Shown: in pieces, positions 37,215 to 45,248 of the stretch | How positions within the stretch are numbered: the stretch's first letter is position 1 | Layout of the letters: each line of letters starts with the position of its first letter | Assembly (NCBI GenBank): GCA_029557915.1 | Contig: JAKQHS010000002.1 | Coordinates: forward strand, 62,001 to 126,000 | Origin: Bacteroidota bacterium | GTDB lineage: Bacteria; Bacteroidota; Bacteroidia; Chitinophagales; Saprospiraceae | Length of the DNA stretch: 64,000 nt | Direction: 5' to 3' | Program-made: the position numbers and the translations under genes | Notes under the pieces: generated by a model | Database searches by the model: none | Told to the model about the DNA's origin: nothing | What the model saw: only the letters and a program-made list of their open reading frames with translations

Positions 37215-40007
37215 ATGCCCCCCATTGAATATTTAGGAGAGCATCGCTGGATTGGCCATGTCCTTCATGCATCGGTCATCATAGGCTTCCTGGCAAGCCT
37301 CAATGCCATCATCGCATATTCCAAATCAGTCCGGAATCCGGCCAGTCCCTGGATGAAATACGGGCGGATGGCTTTTTACCTGCAAGGCCTGATGGTCTTC
37401 GCCACCATCTTTCTGATCTTCTTTGCCATGCTCAATCATTATTATGAATATGAGTATGTGCGGCATCACATCTCCGACGACCTCCCTTTTAAATATATTT
37501 TTGCGGCCTTCTGGGAAGGCCAGGAAGGCAGTTTCCTGCTCTGGATGTTCTGGAATGTCATCCTTGGATTTATCCTGATCCGCAAAAGCGGGCCGTGGGA
37601 AGCCCCGGTGATGGCCCTCTTCGCTACGCTCCAGGTCCTGCTGTTTTCCATGCTGCTTGGCATCCACATCGGATGGGGGGAACATCTGGTAAAACTGGGC
37701 TCCAGCCCAAGTCTGCTGGTGAGGGAAACCTTTACCGCCCCTATTTTTGAAAATCCCAATTACGTCAGCCTGCTCAAAGGCAACGGCCTGAATCCCCTGC
37801 TTCAGAATTACTGGATGACCATCCATCCCCCCACCCTGTTCCTTGGCTTTTCAAGCACGATCGTTCCTTTTCTTTTCGCCTTCGCCGGCTGGTGGAAAAA
37901 CGAACCGAAAGCCTGGCTTAAGCCGGCGCAGGAATGGGCCCTGTTTGCAGTATTTATCCTGGGTTTGGGCATTCTGATGGGCGGTGCCTGGGCTTATGAG
38001 GCTTTGAGTTTTGGGGGATACTGGGCCTGGGACCCGGTTGAAAACATGTCCCTGGTACCCTGGATCATGCTCCTGGCCGGGCTGCATACCAATATGATCG
38101 CCCGGAGTACCGGGAGGGCGGTCGGTACCACCTATATCTATTACGCCCTTGCTTTCATCCTGGTGCTCTATTCGACCTATCTTACCCGGAGCGGGGTGCT
38201 GGGGGATACCAGCGCGCATGCCTTCACGGATATGGGGCTGGAGTGGCAGCTGATCCTGATGATCGTGGTATTTACTTTTTTAAGTGCATACCAGTACCTG
38301 ACCAAACGAAAGCTGGTGGCCAGTAACTCAGAAGAAGAAAAAATATACAGCCGGGAATACTGGATGTTTATCGGGGCCATGGTCCTGCTTTTTTCTGCCA
38401 TCCTCATTACCGGGGCTACCTCCTTGCCCGTGTTCAATAAAATCATTAAGGCCATTTCGCCGGAATATTTGGGCAGTGTGATCGTGGATCCGATCAGCCA
38501 CCATAATAAATTCCAACTTTGGATCGGCGTCCTGGTAGGGCTGATCAGCGGTTCCGCCGAGTTTCTCCGTTTTAAGGAAACCCGCTGGGCCGAATATAAA
38601 CCCAGGTTTTTAAAATTGATGGGGAGCAGCCTGGCGATCACGGCAGGACTGTTCCTGCTCACTATGCGTTTGTTGAACGAGCCTTCCTGGCAACACCTGG
38701 TCCTTCAGTTTGCCGGTATTTTTGCCCTGGTGAGCAACCTCGCTTATCTTTTTACCTTCCTGAGGGGCAAACTTAAACTGGCAGGTTCAGCGCTGGCCCA
38801 TTTCGGATTTGGAATGATGCTCCTGGGTATCCTGGCCACCGGTCTGAACAAACAAATCATCTCCAGCAATTTATTCGCCCAATCCGACCTGCTCGAAGGG
38901 TTCAGCACGGAGGATTACATGCGAAACCTGGCCCTGATCAAGGGAGCCCCCATGCCCATCAAGGATTATGAGGTCACCTGGATGTCCGATACCTTGCTGG
39001 ATCCTTTTAACCGGCAGTTCCAGATCCGTTTTGACCACAAGGACGAATCGGGCAGGGTGATCAAAAAAATCAATGTTTCCCCCACCCTGATCTACAATCG
39101 CAATGAAGCTCAGCCTCCGTCCTCCAATCCATCCATATACAGGGGATTGCTGAAGGATCTGTACACCTTCGTCAATTGGCTTCCTCCCGCCATGATGAAC
39201 CGGGAAGCGGCAGCAAAGATTGAAGACAGCCTCCGGTACATTCCACACCTTGTGGCGGTCGGCGACACCCTCTTTTTTTCAGGCGGATATGGAGTTTTGC
39301 TGTCCGTTGACGACAGCGCCCGGGTTCCGGAGTATAAAGCCGAACCCGGTGACCAGGTACTCCGGGCCAGCGTACAATTTCACCGGCTTAACGATACCGG
39401 CTCTTATCTCCTGCAATCGGTCATTGTTTCCAGGGAAAATTATTATTTCAGTCTTCCGCAAACCCAAAATGACCTTGCCCTCAAAGTCCGGATCAGTCCG
39501 CTCAGCCTGGAGAACTTTTATCCGTCCAGCCTGGAGGGAGATGACCTTGAACTGAAAGAAAACCAATCGGGAAAGATCCGTGGTTACCAGCTTCGTTTTT
39601 TGGGTTTTGATAAAGATCCTGCACCCTCCAGGTACGCGTCCAGGCCGAATGATGTGGCGGTAGCGACCCGGCTCGAAATAAGCAGTCCCGACGGTGCTGT
39701 GCGTTTGGCCGAACCTTTGTTTGTGATCCGCGACAACCAGGTCTTCCTCGTACCGGATTATATTCTGGATCAGGCCCTGAAAGTGTCCTGTATAAAAATT
39801 GATCCGCAGAAAGAGAGCGTGCTCATCCGGTTGTATGAAAGTGTTGAAAACAAGATCCAGTTGGAACTGGCGGAAAATGCGCCCCGGAATGACATGATCG
39901 TCATACAGTCCATTTTATTTCCTGGAATCAACCTGTTTTGGCTGGGTTCCTTTCTCATGCTGGGTGGTGTTTTACTGAGCGGTGTCCGGAGATGGATCAA
40001 CCGGTAA
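37215..40007 (+). CDS. ccmF: CcmF-type cytochrome c heme lyase
   Basis: 930 residues, longer than the about 650 of proteobacterial CcmF. Attaches heme to apocytochrome c at the outer face of the inner membrane. About 15 membrane helices; the tryptophan-rich WWD motif is GGYWAWDPVENMSLVPW, with nearby conserved TIHPPTLFLG histidine and LTRSGVLGDTSAHAF. The C-terminal third (about residues 560-900) is a large soluble, beta-rich periplasmic domain before a final membrane helix. Cotranscribed with ccmE. Confidence 0.92.
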   Translation: MPPIEYLGEHRWIGHVLHASVIIGFLASLNAIIAYSKSVRNPASPWMKYGRMAFYLQGLMVFATIFLIFFAMLNHYYEYEYVRHHISDDLPFKYIFAAFWEGQEGSFLLWMFWNVILGFILIRKSGPWEAPVMALFATLQVLLFSMLLGIHIGWGEHLVKLGSSPSLLVRETFTAPIFENPNYVSLLKGNGLNPLLQNYWMTIHPPTLFLGFSSTIVPFLFAFAGWWKNEPKAWLKPAQEWALFAVFILGLGILMGGAWAYEALSFGGYWAWDPVENMSLVPWIMLLAGLHTNMIARSTGRAVGTTYIYYALAFILVLYSTYLTRSGVLGDTSAHAFTDMGLEWQLILMIVVFTFLSAYQYLTKRKLVASNSEEEKIYSREYWMFIGAMVLLFSAILITGATSLPVFNKIIKAISPEYLGSVIVDPISHHNKFQLWIGVLVGLISGSAEFLRFKETRWAEYKPRFLKLMGSSLAITAGLFLLTMRLLNEPSWQHLVLQFAGIFALVSNLAYLFTFLRGKLKLAGSALAHFGFGMMLLGILATGLNKQIISSNLFAQSDLLEGFSTEDYMRNLALIKGAPMPIKDYEVTWMSDTLLDPFNRQFQIRFDHKDESGRVIKKINVSPTLIYNRNEAQPPSSNPSIYRGLLKDLYTFVNWLPPAMMNREAAAKIEDSLRYIPHLVAVGDTLFFSGGYGVLLSVDDSARVPEYKAEPGDQVLRASVQFHRLNDTGSYLLQSVIVSRENYYFSLPQTQNDLALKVRISPLSLENFYPSSLEGDDLELKENQSGKIRGYQLRFLGFDKDPAPSRYASRPNDVAVATRLEISSPDGAVRLAEPLFVIRDNQVFLVPDYILDQALKVSCIKIDPQKESVLIRLYESVENKIQLELAENAPRNDMIVIQSILFPGINLFWLGSFLMLGGVLLSGVRRWINR

Positions 40008-40023
40008 ATGCAATGCCTTTAAT

Positions 40024-40845
40024 TTGAAAATACCGGCACTCCGAATTGTTCTACTGGGCGGGGGAAATCTTGCCTATCATCTCAGCAAGGCCTTGTCGGG
40101 GTTGCCGGGCTATCCGCTGGTCCAGATATGGACCCGGTCCCCGAAGCAGGCCAGGGCTTTGGGAGTAAGATCCAATTGTGCATTCACCCACAGGCTCCAC
40201 GAATTGGACAGCAGGGCAAACTTATATATCCTTTGCGTCTCCGATGATTCGATTGGATCCCTGGCGGGAGAATTGACAGGTTTTATTCCGCCCGATGCGG
40301 CGGTCATCCACACCTCCGGGAGCAAACCATCCACCTTGTTCAAATCCCTGTACAACAATTATGGGGTTTTATATCCGCTCCAGACGTTCAGCAAACAAAA
40401 GAAAATAAATTTCAGCGGGATTCCTCTTTTTATCACCGCTTCCAATAGAAGCACCGAAGCCCTCCTGTCCCACCTGGCCCATCAACTCAGCCAGGAAGTC
40501 CGGGTCATCCAGGACAGCGCAAGGTTGAAATTGCACCTCGCCGCTGTCCTGGTCAATAATTTTACGAATTATATCTATACCCTCACCGATGATTACCTGC
40601 AAAGCCAGGGGCTGGATCTCCGGTCCTTTTACCCTCTGATAGAAGAAACCCTGGCAAAATTGAAAACCATGAAGCCGGCACAGGCGCAAACCGGCCCGGC
40701 CCGCCGGCATGACAAAACCGTGATCGACCAACACCTGTCCCTGTTGAAAAAATTAAAACAGGAGGAATTGCAAACGATATATCGTTTGTTTTCCACCATG
40801 ATCTGGAAAAAATACCCGCTCACCGGCCCTCCCGGTCGTGATTGA
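40024..40845 (+). CDS. Rossmann-like/DUF2520 protein
   Basis: 273 residues from TTG 40024; GTG 39982 is an alternative that overlaps ccmF. The N-terminal NADP-binding fold has VLLGGGNLAYHLSKAL; VIHTSGSKP and YPLQTFSKQ lead to the DUF2520 helical domain (LKLHLAAVLVNNFTNYIY). This resembles pyrroline-5-carboxylate reductase/F420-dependent NADP reductase proteins; substrate unknown. No ATG start is available in this frame. Confidence 0.82.
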   Translation: MKIPALRIVLLGGGNLAYHLSKALSGLPGYPLVQIWTRSPKQARALGVRSNCAFTHRLHELDSRANLYILCVSDDSIGSLAGELTGFIPPDAAVIHTSGSKPSTLFKSLYNNYGVLYPLQTFSKQKKINFSGIPLFITASNRSTEALLSHLAHQLSQEVRVIQDSARLKLHLAAVLVNNFTNYIYTLTDDYLQSQGLDLRSFYPLIEETLAKLKTMKPAQAQTGPARRHDKTVIDQHLSLLKKLKQEELQTIYRLFSTMIWKKYPLTGPPGRD

Positions 40846-40880
40846 ATTATTTTTGAACTGTTTAAACGACCGAAAAACAG

Positions 40881-41561
40881 ATGGCAACCGATGTAAAGAT
40901 CGACGCATCCTGGAAGGCAGTCTTGCAGGAAGAGTTTGATAAGCCCTATTTTCAGGCCATCCGGGACTTTATCAAAAGCGAAAAAGAGGCTGGGAAGGTG
41001 ATTTACCCGCCGGGTCCCAAGATCTTTAATGCCTTTAACCACTGCACCTTCGATCAGGTCAAAGTGGTGATCCTGGGCCAGGATCCGTATCATGGTCCGG
41101 GGCAGGCCATGGGCTTGAGTTTTTCGGTCCCCAAAGGCATTCCCCTTCCGGCATCCCTGAAGAACATTTACAAAGAAATCGAGAGGGACCTTCAGGTCAA
41201 GATGCCCCGGCACGGTGATCTGAGCGCATGGGCCTCCCAGGGGGTTTTTCTCCTCAACGCTATTCTTACCGTGGAACAGTCGAAGGCCGGATCTCATCAG
41301 CATGCGGGTTGGCAAACCTTTACCGATGCGGTCATCCGTATTTTATCGGAACAAAAAAATGGCCTGGTCTTCCTGCTCTGGGGCAATTTTGCCAGGAATA
41401 AAAAAAACCTGATAGACCAGCGGCGCCATCATGTCCTGGAAGCCGCACACCCTTCCCCTCTGGCTGGGGGTGCCTTTCACGGGAATCACCATTTTTCCAC
41501 GGCAAACCGGCTGCTCCTGCAATCCAATAAAACACCAATCCAATGGCAGATCGAAGAATAA
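40881..41561 (+). CDS. ung: Uracil-DNA glycosylase, family 1
   Basis: 226 residues. Removes uracil from DNA as the first step of base excision repair. The water-activating motif GQDPYHGPGQAMGLSFSV (Asp68) and the second motif HPSPLAGGAFHG with the catalytic histidine are intact; the uracil-recognition segment LLWGNFA is present. Normal length. Its last 19 bases overlap the DUF423 gene. Confidence 0.97.
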   Translation: MATDVKIDASWKAVLQEEFDKPYFQAIRDFIKSEKEAGKVIYPPGPKIFNAFNHCTFDQVKVVILGQDPYHGPGQAMGLSFSVPKGIPLPASLKNIYKEIERDLQVKMPRHGDLSAWASQGVFLLNAILTVEQSKAGSHQHAGWQTFTDAVIRILSEQKNGLVFLLWGNFARNKKNLIDQRRHHVLEAAHPSPLAGGAFHGNHHFSTANRLLLQSNKTPIQWQIEE

Positions 41562-41920
41562 TGATGCTCATTTTTATTTCCGGGGCCCTGGCTGTCCTGC
41601 TGGGCGCCTTTGGCGCGCACGCGCTGAGCCCCTACCTTGATGAAGCCGGCACCCAAACTTTTAATACGGCAAACCGCTATCATTTTTACCACACTTTCCT
41701 GGCTGCCCTGCTGGGGGTCTGGAAACCGGGAGACCGGCTTGCCCGGTATGGCCAGGTTCTGGCCCTGGCGGGTATCGTCCTTTTTTCCGGTTCCCTTTAT
41801 CTCCTGGCCTTTAAAACGGTGCCGGGGGTTCCGTCCTGGCTTGGACCCATCACGCCCATGGGTGGCCTGGCTTTTATCCTGGCCTGGTCAACCGGAATCT
41901 TAAAATTGATTAAGAATTAA
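41543..41920 (+). CDS. DUF423 membrane protein (YgdD-like)
   Basis: 125 residues, four membrane helices. GALAVLLGAFGAHAL, NRYHFYHTF and GSLYLLAF...GPITPMGGLAFILAW are characteristic of DUF423. Function unknown. Begins inside the end of ung (19-base overlap), so it is probably translationally coupled to it. Confidence 0.9.
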   Translation: MADRRIMMLIFISGALAVLLGAFGAHALSPYLDEAGTQTFNTANRYHFYHTFLAALLGVWKPGDRLARYGQVLALAGIVLFSGSLYLLAFKTVPGVPSWLGPITPMGGLAFILAWSTGILKLIKN

Positions 41921-42000
41921 AAATTTAACAAAAGGCATTAGCCATAATATCCGCGATTCTTGCCTATCTTCGTGCTTGGAAAACCTAAATAAAAGTTAAT

Positions 42001-42459
42001 ATGAAAATCAGGAATCTTGTAGCGACTGTTGTAGTGGCCTTGTTTGTTCAGGTTGGATTTGCCATCAATTCGGTAAAAAATACCGTGGCCGGCAATGGTG
42101 TTGCCCTGCCTATTGAACTGGCAACCGGACATGGGATGACCCGGTCAGAAGCAAAGGCAATTCAAAAATTGGAGAAGAAACAGGTAAGGGCCCAGAAGAG
42201 GGTTGCCCTGGTACAGAAATACCTGGCAAAAAACATGGCCAAGAAGGCGATTGATTTTAAAGACCCGGTAAACAAATGGCTGTGGTTTGGAGTGTTTGGC
42301 TGGGGAGCAGGTTTGGTGCTTTGGATTATTGCAGCGGCCGTAGTCACCGGAGGTGGATTTTTGGGAGGAGGATTCCTCGGGGTATTGGCAAGCTTGGCCT
42401 GGCTTTTCGGAACCGTGGCTTTCGTGATTTGGCTGGTCAAAAAATTTGGTGACGCCTAA
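42001..42459 (+). CDS. Small envelope membrane protein, unknown function
   Basis: 152 residues. Signal-like N-terminal helix (NLVATVVVALFVQVGFA), a basic coiled middle (SEAKAIQKLEKKQVRAQKRVALVQKYLAK) and two closely spaced membrane helices with Gly-rich turns (GGGFLGGGFLG). Similar short proteins with a Lys-rich helix before two membrane segments occur in Bacteroidota. It has its own strong terminator. Upstream, TATCTTCG at 41965-41972 is one base off the -7 consensus. Confidence 0.72.
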   Translation: MKIRNLVATVVVALFVQVGFAINSVKNTVAGNGVALPIELATGHGMTRSEAKAIQKLEKKQVRAQKRVALVQKYLAKNMAKKAIDFKDPVNKWLWFGVFGWGAGLVLWIIAAAVVTGGGFLGGGFLGVLASLAWLFGTVAFVIWLVKKFGDA

Positions 42460-42481
42460 GACTTACTCTAAATAAATGTTG

Positions 42482-42515
42482 AAAGCCGTTTGTCTCCGAC
42501 AGACGGCTTTTTTTT
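42482..42515 (+). terminator. Rho-independent terminator after the small membrane protein gene
   Basis: GCCGTTTGTC and GACAGACGGC form a 10-bp stem (one G-U) over the loop TCC, flanked by AAA and followed by a run of eight or more T. Confidence 0.9.
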
Positions 42516-42533
42516 ATAAATAATGGTATAAAA

Positions 42534-42564
42534 TTTGAACAATTGAATAAAGTATTTAATTTCG
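42534..42564 (+). promoter_or_regulatory. Promoter-like pair upstream of a candidate small RNA
   Basis: TTTG at 42534-42537, a 19-base spacer, and TAATTTCG at 42557-42564 (one mismatch to TAnnTTTG). No coding gene on this strand follows; a terminator begins 70 bases downstream. Confidence 0.45.
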
Positions 42565-42569
42565 TAACA

Positions 42570-42666
42570 GAATAGAATATAAAAACCTCAAGACGAAAAT
42601 TGGGAATCATCAAAAGGCAAGATGTTTAACCCTGAAAGCCCCTCTTCGGAGGGGCTTTGTTTTTAT
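42570..42666 (+). ncRNA. Candidate small RNA, about 95 nt
   Basis: The stretch lies between one terminator upstream (42482-42515) and another at its own 3' end (42635-42665), and has a Bacteroidota-type promoter 6 bases before it. It has no convincing reading frame on the plus strand and is A-rich in its first half. Its 3' end would reach the stop codon of the opposing mscS gene, so it could overlap the mscS mRNA 3' end. Not recognised as any known RNA family. Confidence 0.4.
42635..42665 (+). terminator. Rho-independent terminator with TTCG tetraloop
   Basis: AAAGCCCCTC-TTCG-GAGGGGCTTT is a perfect 10-bp stem with a TTCG tetraloop, followed by GTTTTTA. The T-run is on the plus strand, while the adjacent mscS gene ends from the other side at 42663; the same stem could also act for mscS. 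Confidence 0.85.
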
Positions 42667-43511
42667 ACCGCCTTGGGTAAAGAGGTGGAATCAAATACCG
42701 TTTTCAATATGGTTTCTTTTATCCTTCGGGCCAGGAGGATGTCCGGGGTTTTGAGCACATATTGATATTTGAAGCTGGTGGTTTCCTGGTTGTTGGCCGC
42801 CACCCGCAGTTGCCCGCTTCCCGGTTGAATGTTGGGATGAAATGGGGCCAGGTTCTCTGCGATCCGCTTTTGCAGTTCCTCAAAAGGGACCCGCATTTTG
42901 TGGTTAATCTCAAAGGGGACGGTGATAAAGTCCTCCTGTCCGGGTGAATAATTGATAAAGTCCGTGGTGAATACGAGATTGATCGGCAGGTACACCAGTT
43001 CATCGTCGTCATTCCGCATGGTGATCATGGACAAGGAAAAATTCAGGATTTCGCCGGTATGCCTGCCGATCCGGACATAGTCTCCGATCTTAAGTTTATC
43101 GGAAAATGCCAGGATCATCCCGCTGATGATATTGGATACATAATCCTTCATCACGATGGCTGTCGCGGCCGAAATCAGGGTAAATCCCGTGAAAAACTCC
43201 CTCGGTTTGAGTTTGAACATGTACAATACCGAATAGAACAAGGCTCCGGCAAGGAAAAGGATATAGATGTTTTCCAATCCGTAGGTCACATTGTCCGTTT
43301 GGCGGGGTTTCATTTTTTTCCGGTTCCGGTACAGGTATAACAATAAGTCCTTGACCAGCTCCGCGATCAGGAAAAACAGCAAAAACCCGATAATGGCCCC
43401 GACCAGGTATGAAGTGATCCCAAGCGATTTCAACAACTGGTCTTTATTTTCGTTGAGGACGACAAGAGCCGCAATTAAAACGATTTTAATGATTCGCAGA
43501 AAAACACTCAT
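42663..43511 (-). CDS. Mechanosensitive channel, MscS family
   Basis: 282 residues from ATG 43511. Three membrane helices (LLKSLGITSYLVGAIIGFLLFFLIAEL, then IYILFLAGALFYSVLYMF, then the pore helix with FTLISAATAIVMKDYVSNIISGM), followed by the MscS beta domain (KIGDYVRIGRHTGEI) and the alpha/beta C-terminal domain. Opens on osmotic downshock in MscS relatives. The reading frame stays open upstream through the hexamer repeat to 43700, which would add a Ser/Thr/Leu-rich low-complexity extension; the shorter start is preferred. Confidence 0.86.
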   Translation of the reverse strand: MSVFLRIIKIVLIAALVVLNENKDQLLKSLGITSYLVGAIIGFLLFFLIAELVKDLLLYLYRNRKKMKPRQTDNVTYGLENIYILFLAGALFYSVLYMFKLKPREFFTGFTLISAATAIVMKDYVSNIISGMILAFSDKLKIGDYVRIGRHTGEILNFSLSMITMRNDDDELVYLPINLVFTTDFINYSPGQEDFITVPFEINHKMRVPFEELQKRIAENLAPFHPNIQPGSGQLRVAANNQETTSFKYQYVLKTPDILLARRIKETILKTVFDSTSLPKAV

Positions 43512-43548
43512 AACCGGATGTTTGGATGGGTCAAAGGTAAGGATGATT

Positions 43549-43668
43549 GAGGTTAAGGTTAAGGTTGAGGTTGAGGTTGAGGCTGAGGTTGAGGCTGAGG
43601 GTGAGGTTGAGGTTGAGGCTGAGGGTGAGGTTAAGGTTAAGACTGAGGTTGAGGTTGAGGCTGAGTAA
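43549..43668. repeat. Hexanucleotide tandem repeat, 19 units of GAGGTT type
   Basis: Nineteen consecutive 6-base units (43549-43662) in perfect register: GAGGTT in most, with AAGGTT, GAGGCT, GAGGGT and one AAGACT, then GAGTAA. It is a degenerate microsatellite in the gap 43512-43815 between divergent mscS and pepP. GG occurs every six bases on the plus strand, so a two-tetrad G-quadruplex is conceivable. Six-base units keep any frame open, which creates false ORFs on both strands. Confidence 0.95.
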
Positions 43669-43670
43669 GG

Positions 43671-43740
43671 TACCTCCCTTCCTCCCTTCCTCCATTTCAT
43701 CCTCCCGCGGCTGCGGGACTCCCTTCCTCCCTTTGAATCC
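43671..43740. repeat. CT-rich tract with small hairpin
   Basis: TCCCTTCC-type pyrimidine units on the plus strand, interrupted at 43704-43717 by CCCGC-GGCT-GCGGG, a 5-bp hairpin. It resembles the tract at 32388. No function can be assigned. Confidence 0.5.
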
Positions 43741-43760
43741 TAGGAATAGTTTTATTTTTG
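43732..43760 (+). promoter_or_regulatory. Probable promoter of pepP
   Basis: TTTG at 43732-43735, 17-base spacer, TATTTTTG at 43753-43760, matching the Bacteroidota -33/-7 consensus. The pepP ATG is 56 bases downstream. Confidence 0.5.
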
Positions 43761-43815
43761 TTTCCCATGGACCCCATTAACAAATTTGACTTTTAATCCC
43801 CTCAACCTGTTCATC

Positions 43816-45225
43816 ATGAAGCAACGGTTTTTCGAACCTTCCCTTTATCATACCCGCAGAAACAAGCTGGCCCAGGCCCTGCAGGATGGTTTGATCGTGT
43901 TCCCCTCCAATGAAGCAGCCGGAATGAATTACCGGGACAATACCTATCCGTACCGGCAGGACAGTTCTTTCTTATATTTCTGCGGCATAGACAGGCCCGG
44001 ATTATTCCTGTTCATTGACAGTCAAAGCGGGGAATCCATTTTGGCCGGTGATGAAAGCACCATGGACGATGTGGTCTGGACCGGGCCCGTGGAATCCCTG
44101 CATGAACTTTCGGAACATGCCGGCCTTGACCGGGTCATTACCCTGGCGGAGGCAAAAAACTGGATCTCCAACCTGATCGAACGAAACATCAGGATCCACT
44201 ACCTTCCGGTATACCGGGGAGACCAGGCCTTTCGACTGGCTGCATTACTGGATACCGGGGCCGAGGCCATCTCCGGGAATGCATCCATACCCCTCATCGA
44301 AGCAGTGGTGAGCCTGCGTGAAATCAAGGAAGAACCGGAAATCAAAGAACTGAGCGATGCCATAAACATCAGCCGCCAGATGCATATCACCATGATGAAG
44401 TCCGCGTGCGCAGGGATGACCGAGGCGGAAGTCATGGCCCGGGTAAGGGCAGAATGTCTCAAACATGACCTGGATATCGCATATCCCATCATCCTCACCG
44501 TAAACGGACAGACCCTCCACAATCACGCCTATCACAATATCCTCGAACATGGGCAACTGCTCCTTGGTGATTTTGGATCTGAATCGTCCATGCATTATGC
44601 GGGGGACATCACCCGGACCATACCGGTGAGCAGGCATTTTACCCCACTCCAAAAGGATATTTACTCCCTTGTCCTGCAGACGCTGTCCTCTTCCACCGCA
44701 GCGATCAGGGAAGGCATCCGATACCTCGATGTACATCTTCAGGCGGCCAGGATCATTGCCGGTGGATTGAAAGATCTTGGTTTTCTGAATGGAAATCCCG
44801 ATGACCTGGTCGCTGAAGGGGTGCATGCCTTATTTTTTCCCCACGGATTGGGCCATGCCCTGGGTCTGGACGTGCACGATATGGAAAACCTTGGCGAAAA
44901 GTACACCGGTTATGAATCCGGTCTGGAAAGGAGCACGCAGTTTGGGCTGCGGTCCCTGCGTATGGCCAAAACGCTGAAAGCAGGGATGGTCCTGACGGTT
45001 GAACCGGGGATCTATTTTATACCTGAACTGGTCGCTTTGTGGAAAAAGAACCATTCTTATCCCGGCTTGGTCAATTACGACCGGATCGAACGAAACCTCC
45101 CGTTTGGCGGCATCCGGATCGAAGATAATGTCCTGGTCACACCTGACCGGGCCCAGGTCCTGGGAGACCCTATCCCCAAAGAAATCGCCGACATCGAACA
45201 ATACCGTGAACTGGCCTATTCCTGA
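43816..45225 (+). CDS. pepP: Xaa-Pro aminopeptidase (M24 family)
   Basis: 469 residues from ATG 43816, which gives the aminopeptidase P start MKQRFFEPSLYHTRRNKL. Removes N-terminal residues that precede proline. The N-terminal domain has FPSNEAAGMNYRDNTYPYRQDSSFLYFCG. The C-terminal pita-bread domain carries the metal ligands in GDFGSESSMHYAGDITRT, HGLGHALGLDVHD, TVEPGIYF and GGIRIEDNVLV. Normal length. A short transferase gene follows after 23 bases. Confidence 0.93.
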   Translation: MKQRFFEPSLYHTRRNKLAQALQDGLIVFPSNEAAGMNYRDNTYPYRQDSSFLYFCGIDRPGLFLFIDSQSGESILAGDESTMDDVVWTGPVESLHELSEHAGLDRVITLAEAKNWISNLIERNIRIHYLPVYRGDQAFRLAALLDTGAEAISGNASIPLIEAVVSLREIKEEPEIKELSDAINISRQMHITMMKSACAGMTEAEVMARVRAECLKHDLDIAYPIILTVNGQTLHNHAYHNILEHGQLLLGDFGSESSMHYAGDITRTIPVSRHFTPLQKDIYSLVLQTLSSSTAAIREGIRYLDVHLQAARIIAGGLKDLGFLNGNPDDLVAEGVHALFFPHGLGHALGLDVHDMENLGEKYTGYESGLERSTQFGLRSLRMAKTLKAGMVLTVEPGIYFIPELVALWKKNHSYPGLVNYDRIERNLPFGGIRIEDNVLVTPDRAQVLGDPIPKEIADIEQYRELAYS

Positions 45226-45248
45226 CCGGTTGGCTTGGGGCTGAATGC

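Noticed and set aside
43549-43668. CRISPR array
   Set aside because: The regular repeat has 6-base units without spacers, so it is a microsatellite. No other direct-repeat array and no cas genes are present.
43291-43780. Two plus-strand ORFs rich in Glu-Val and Arg-Leu dipeptides
   Set aside because: They are produced by the 6-base repeat, which keeps every frame open; no start context and overlap with mscS.
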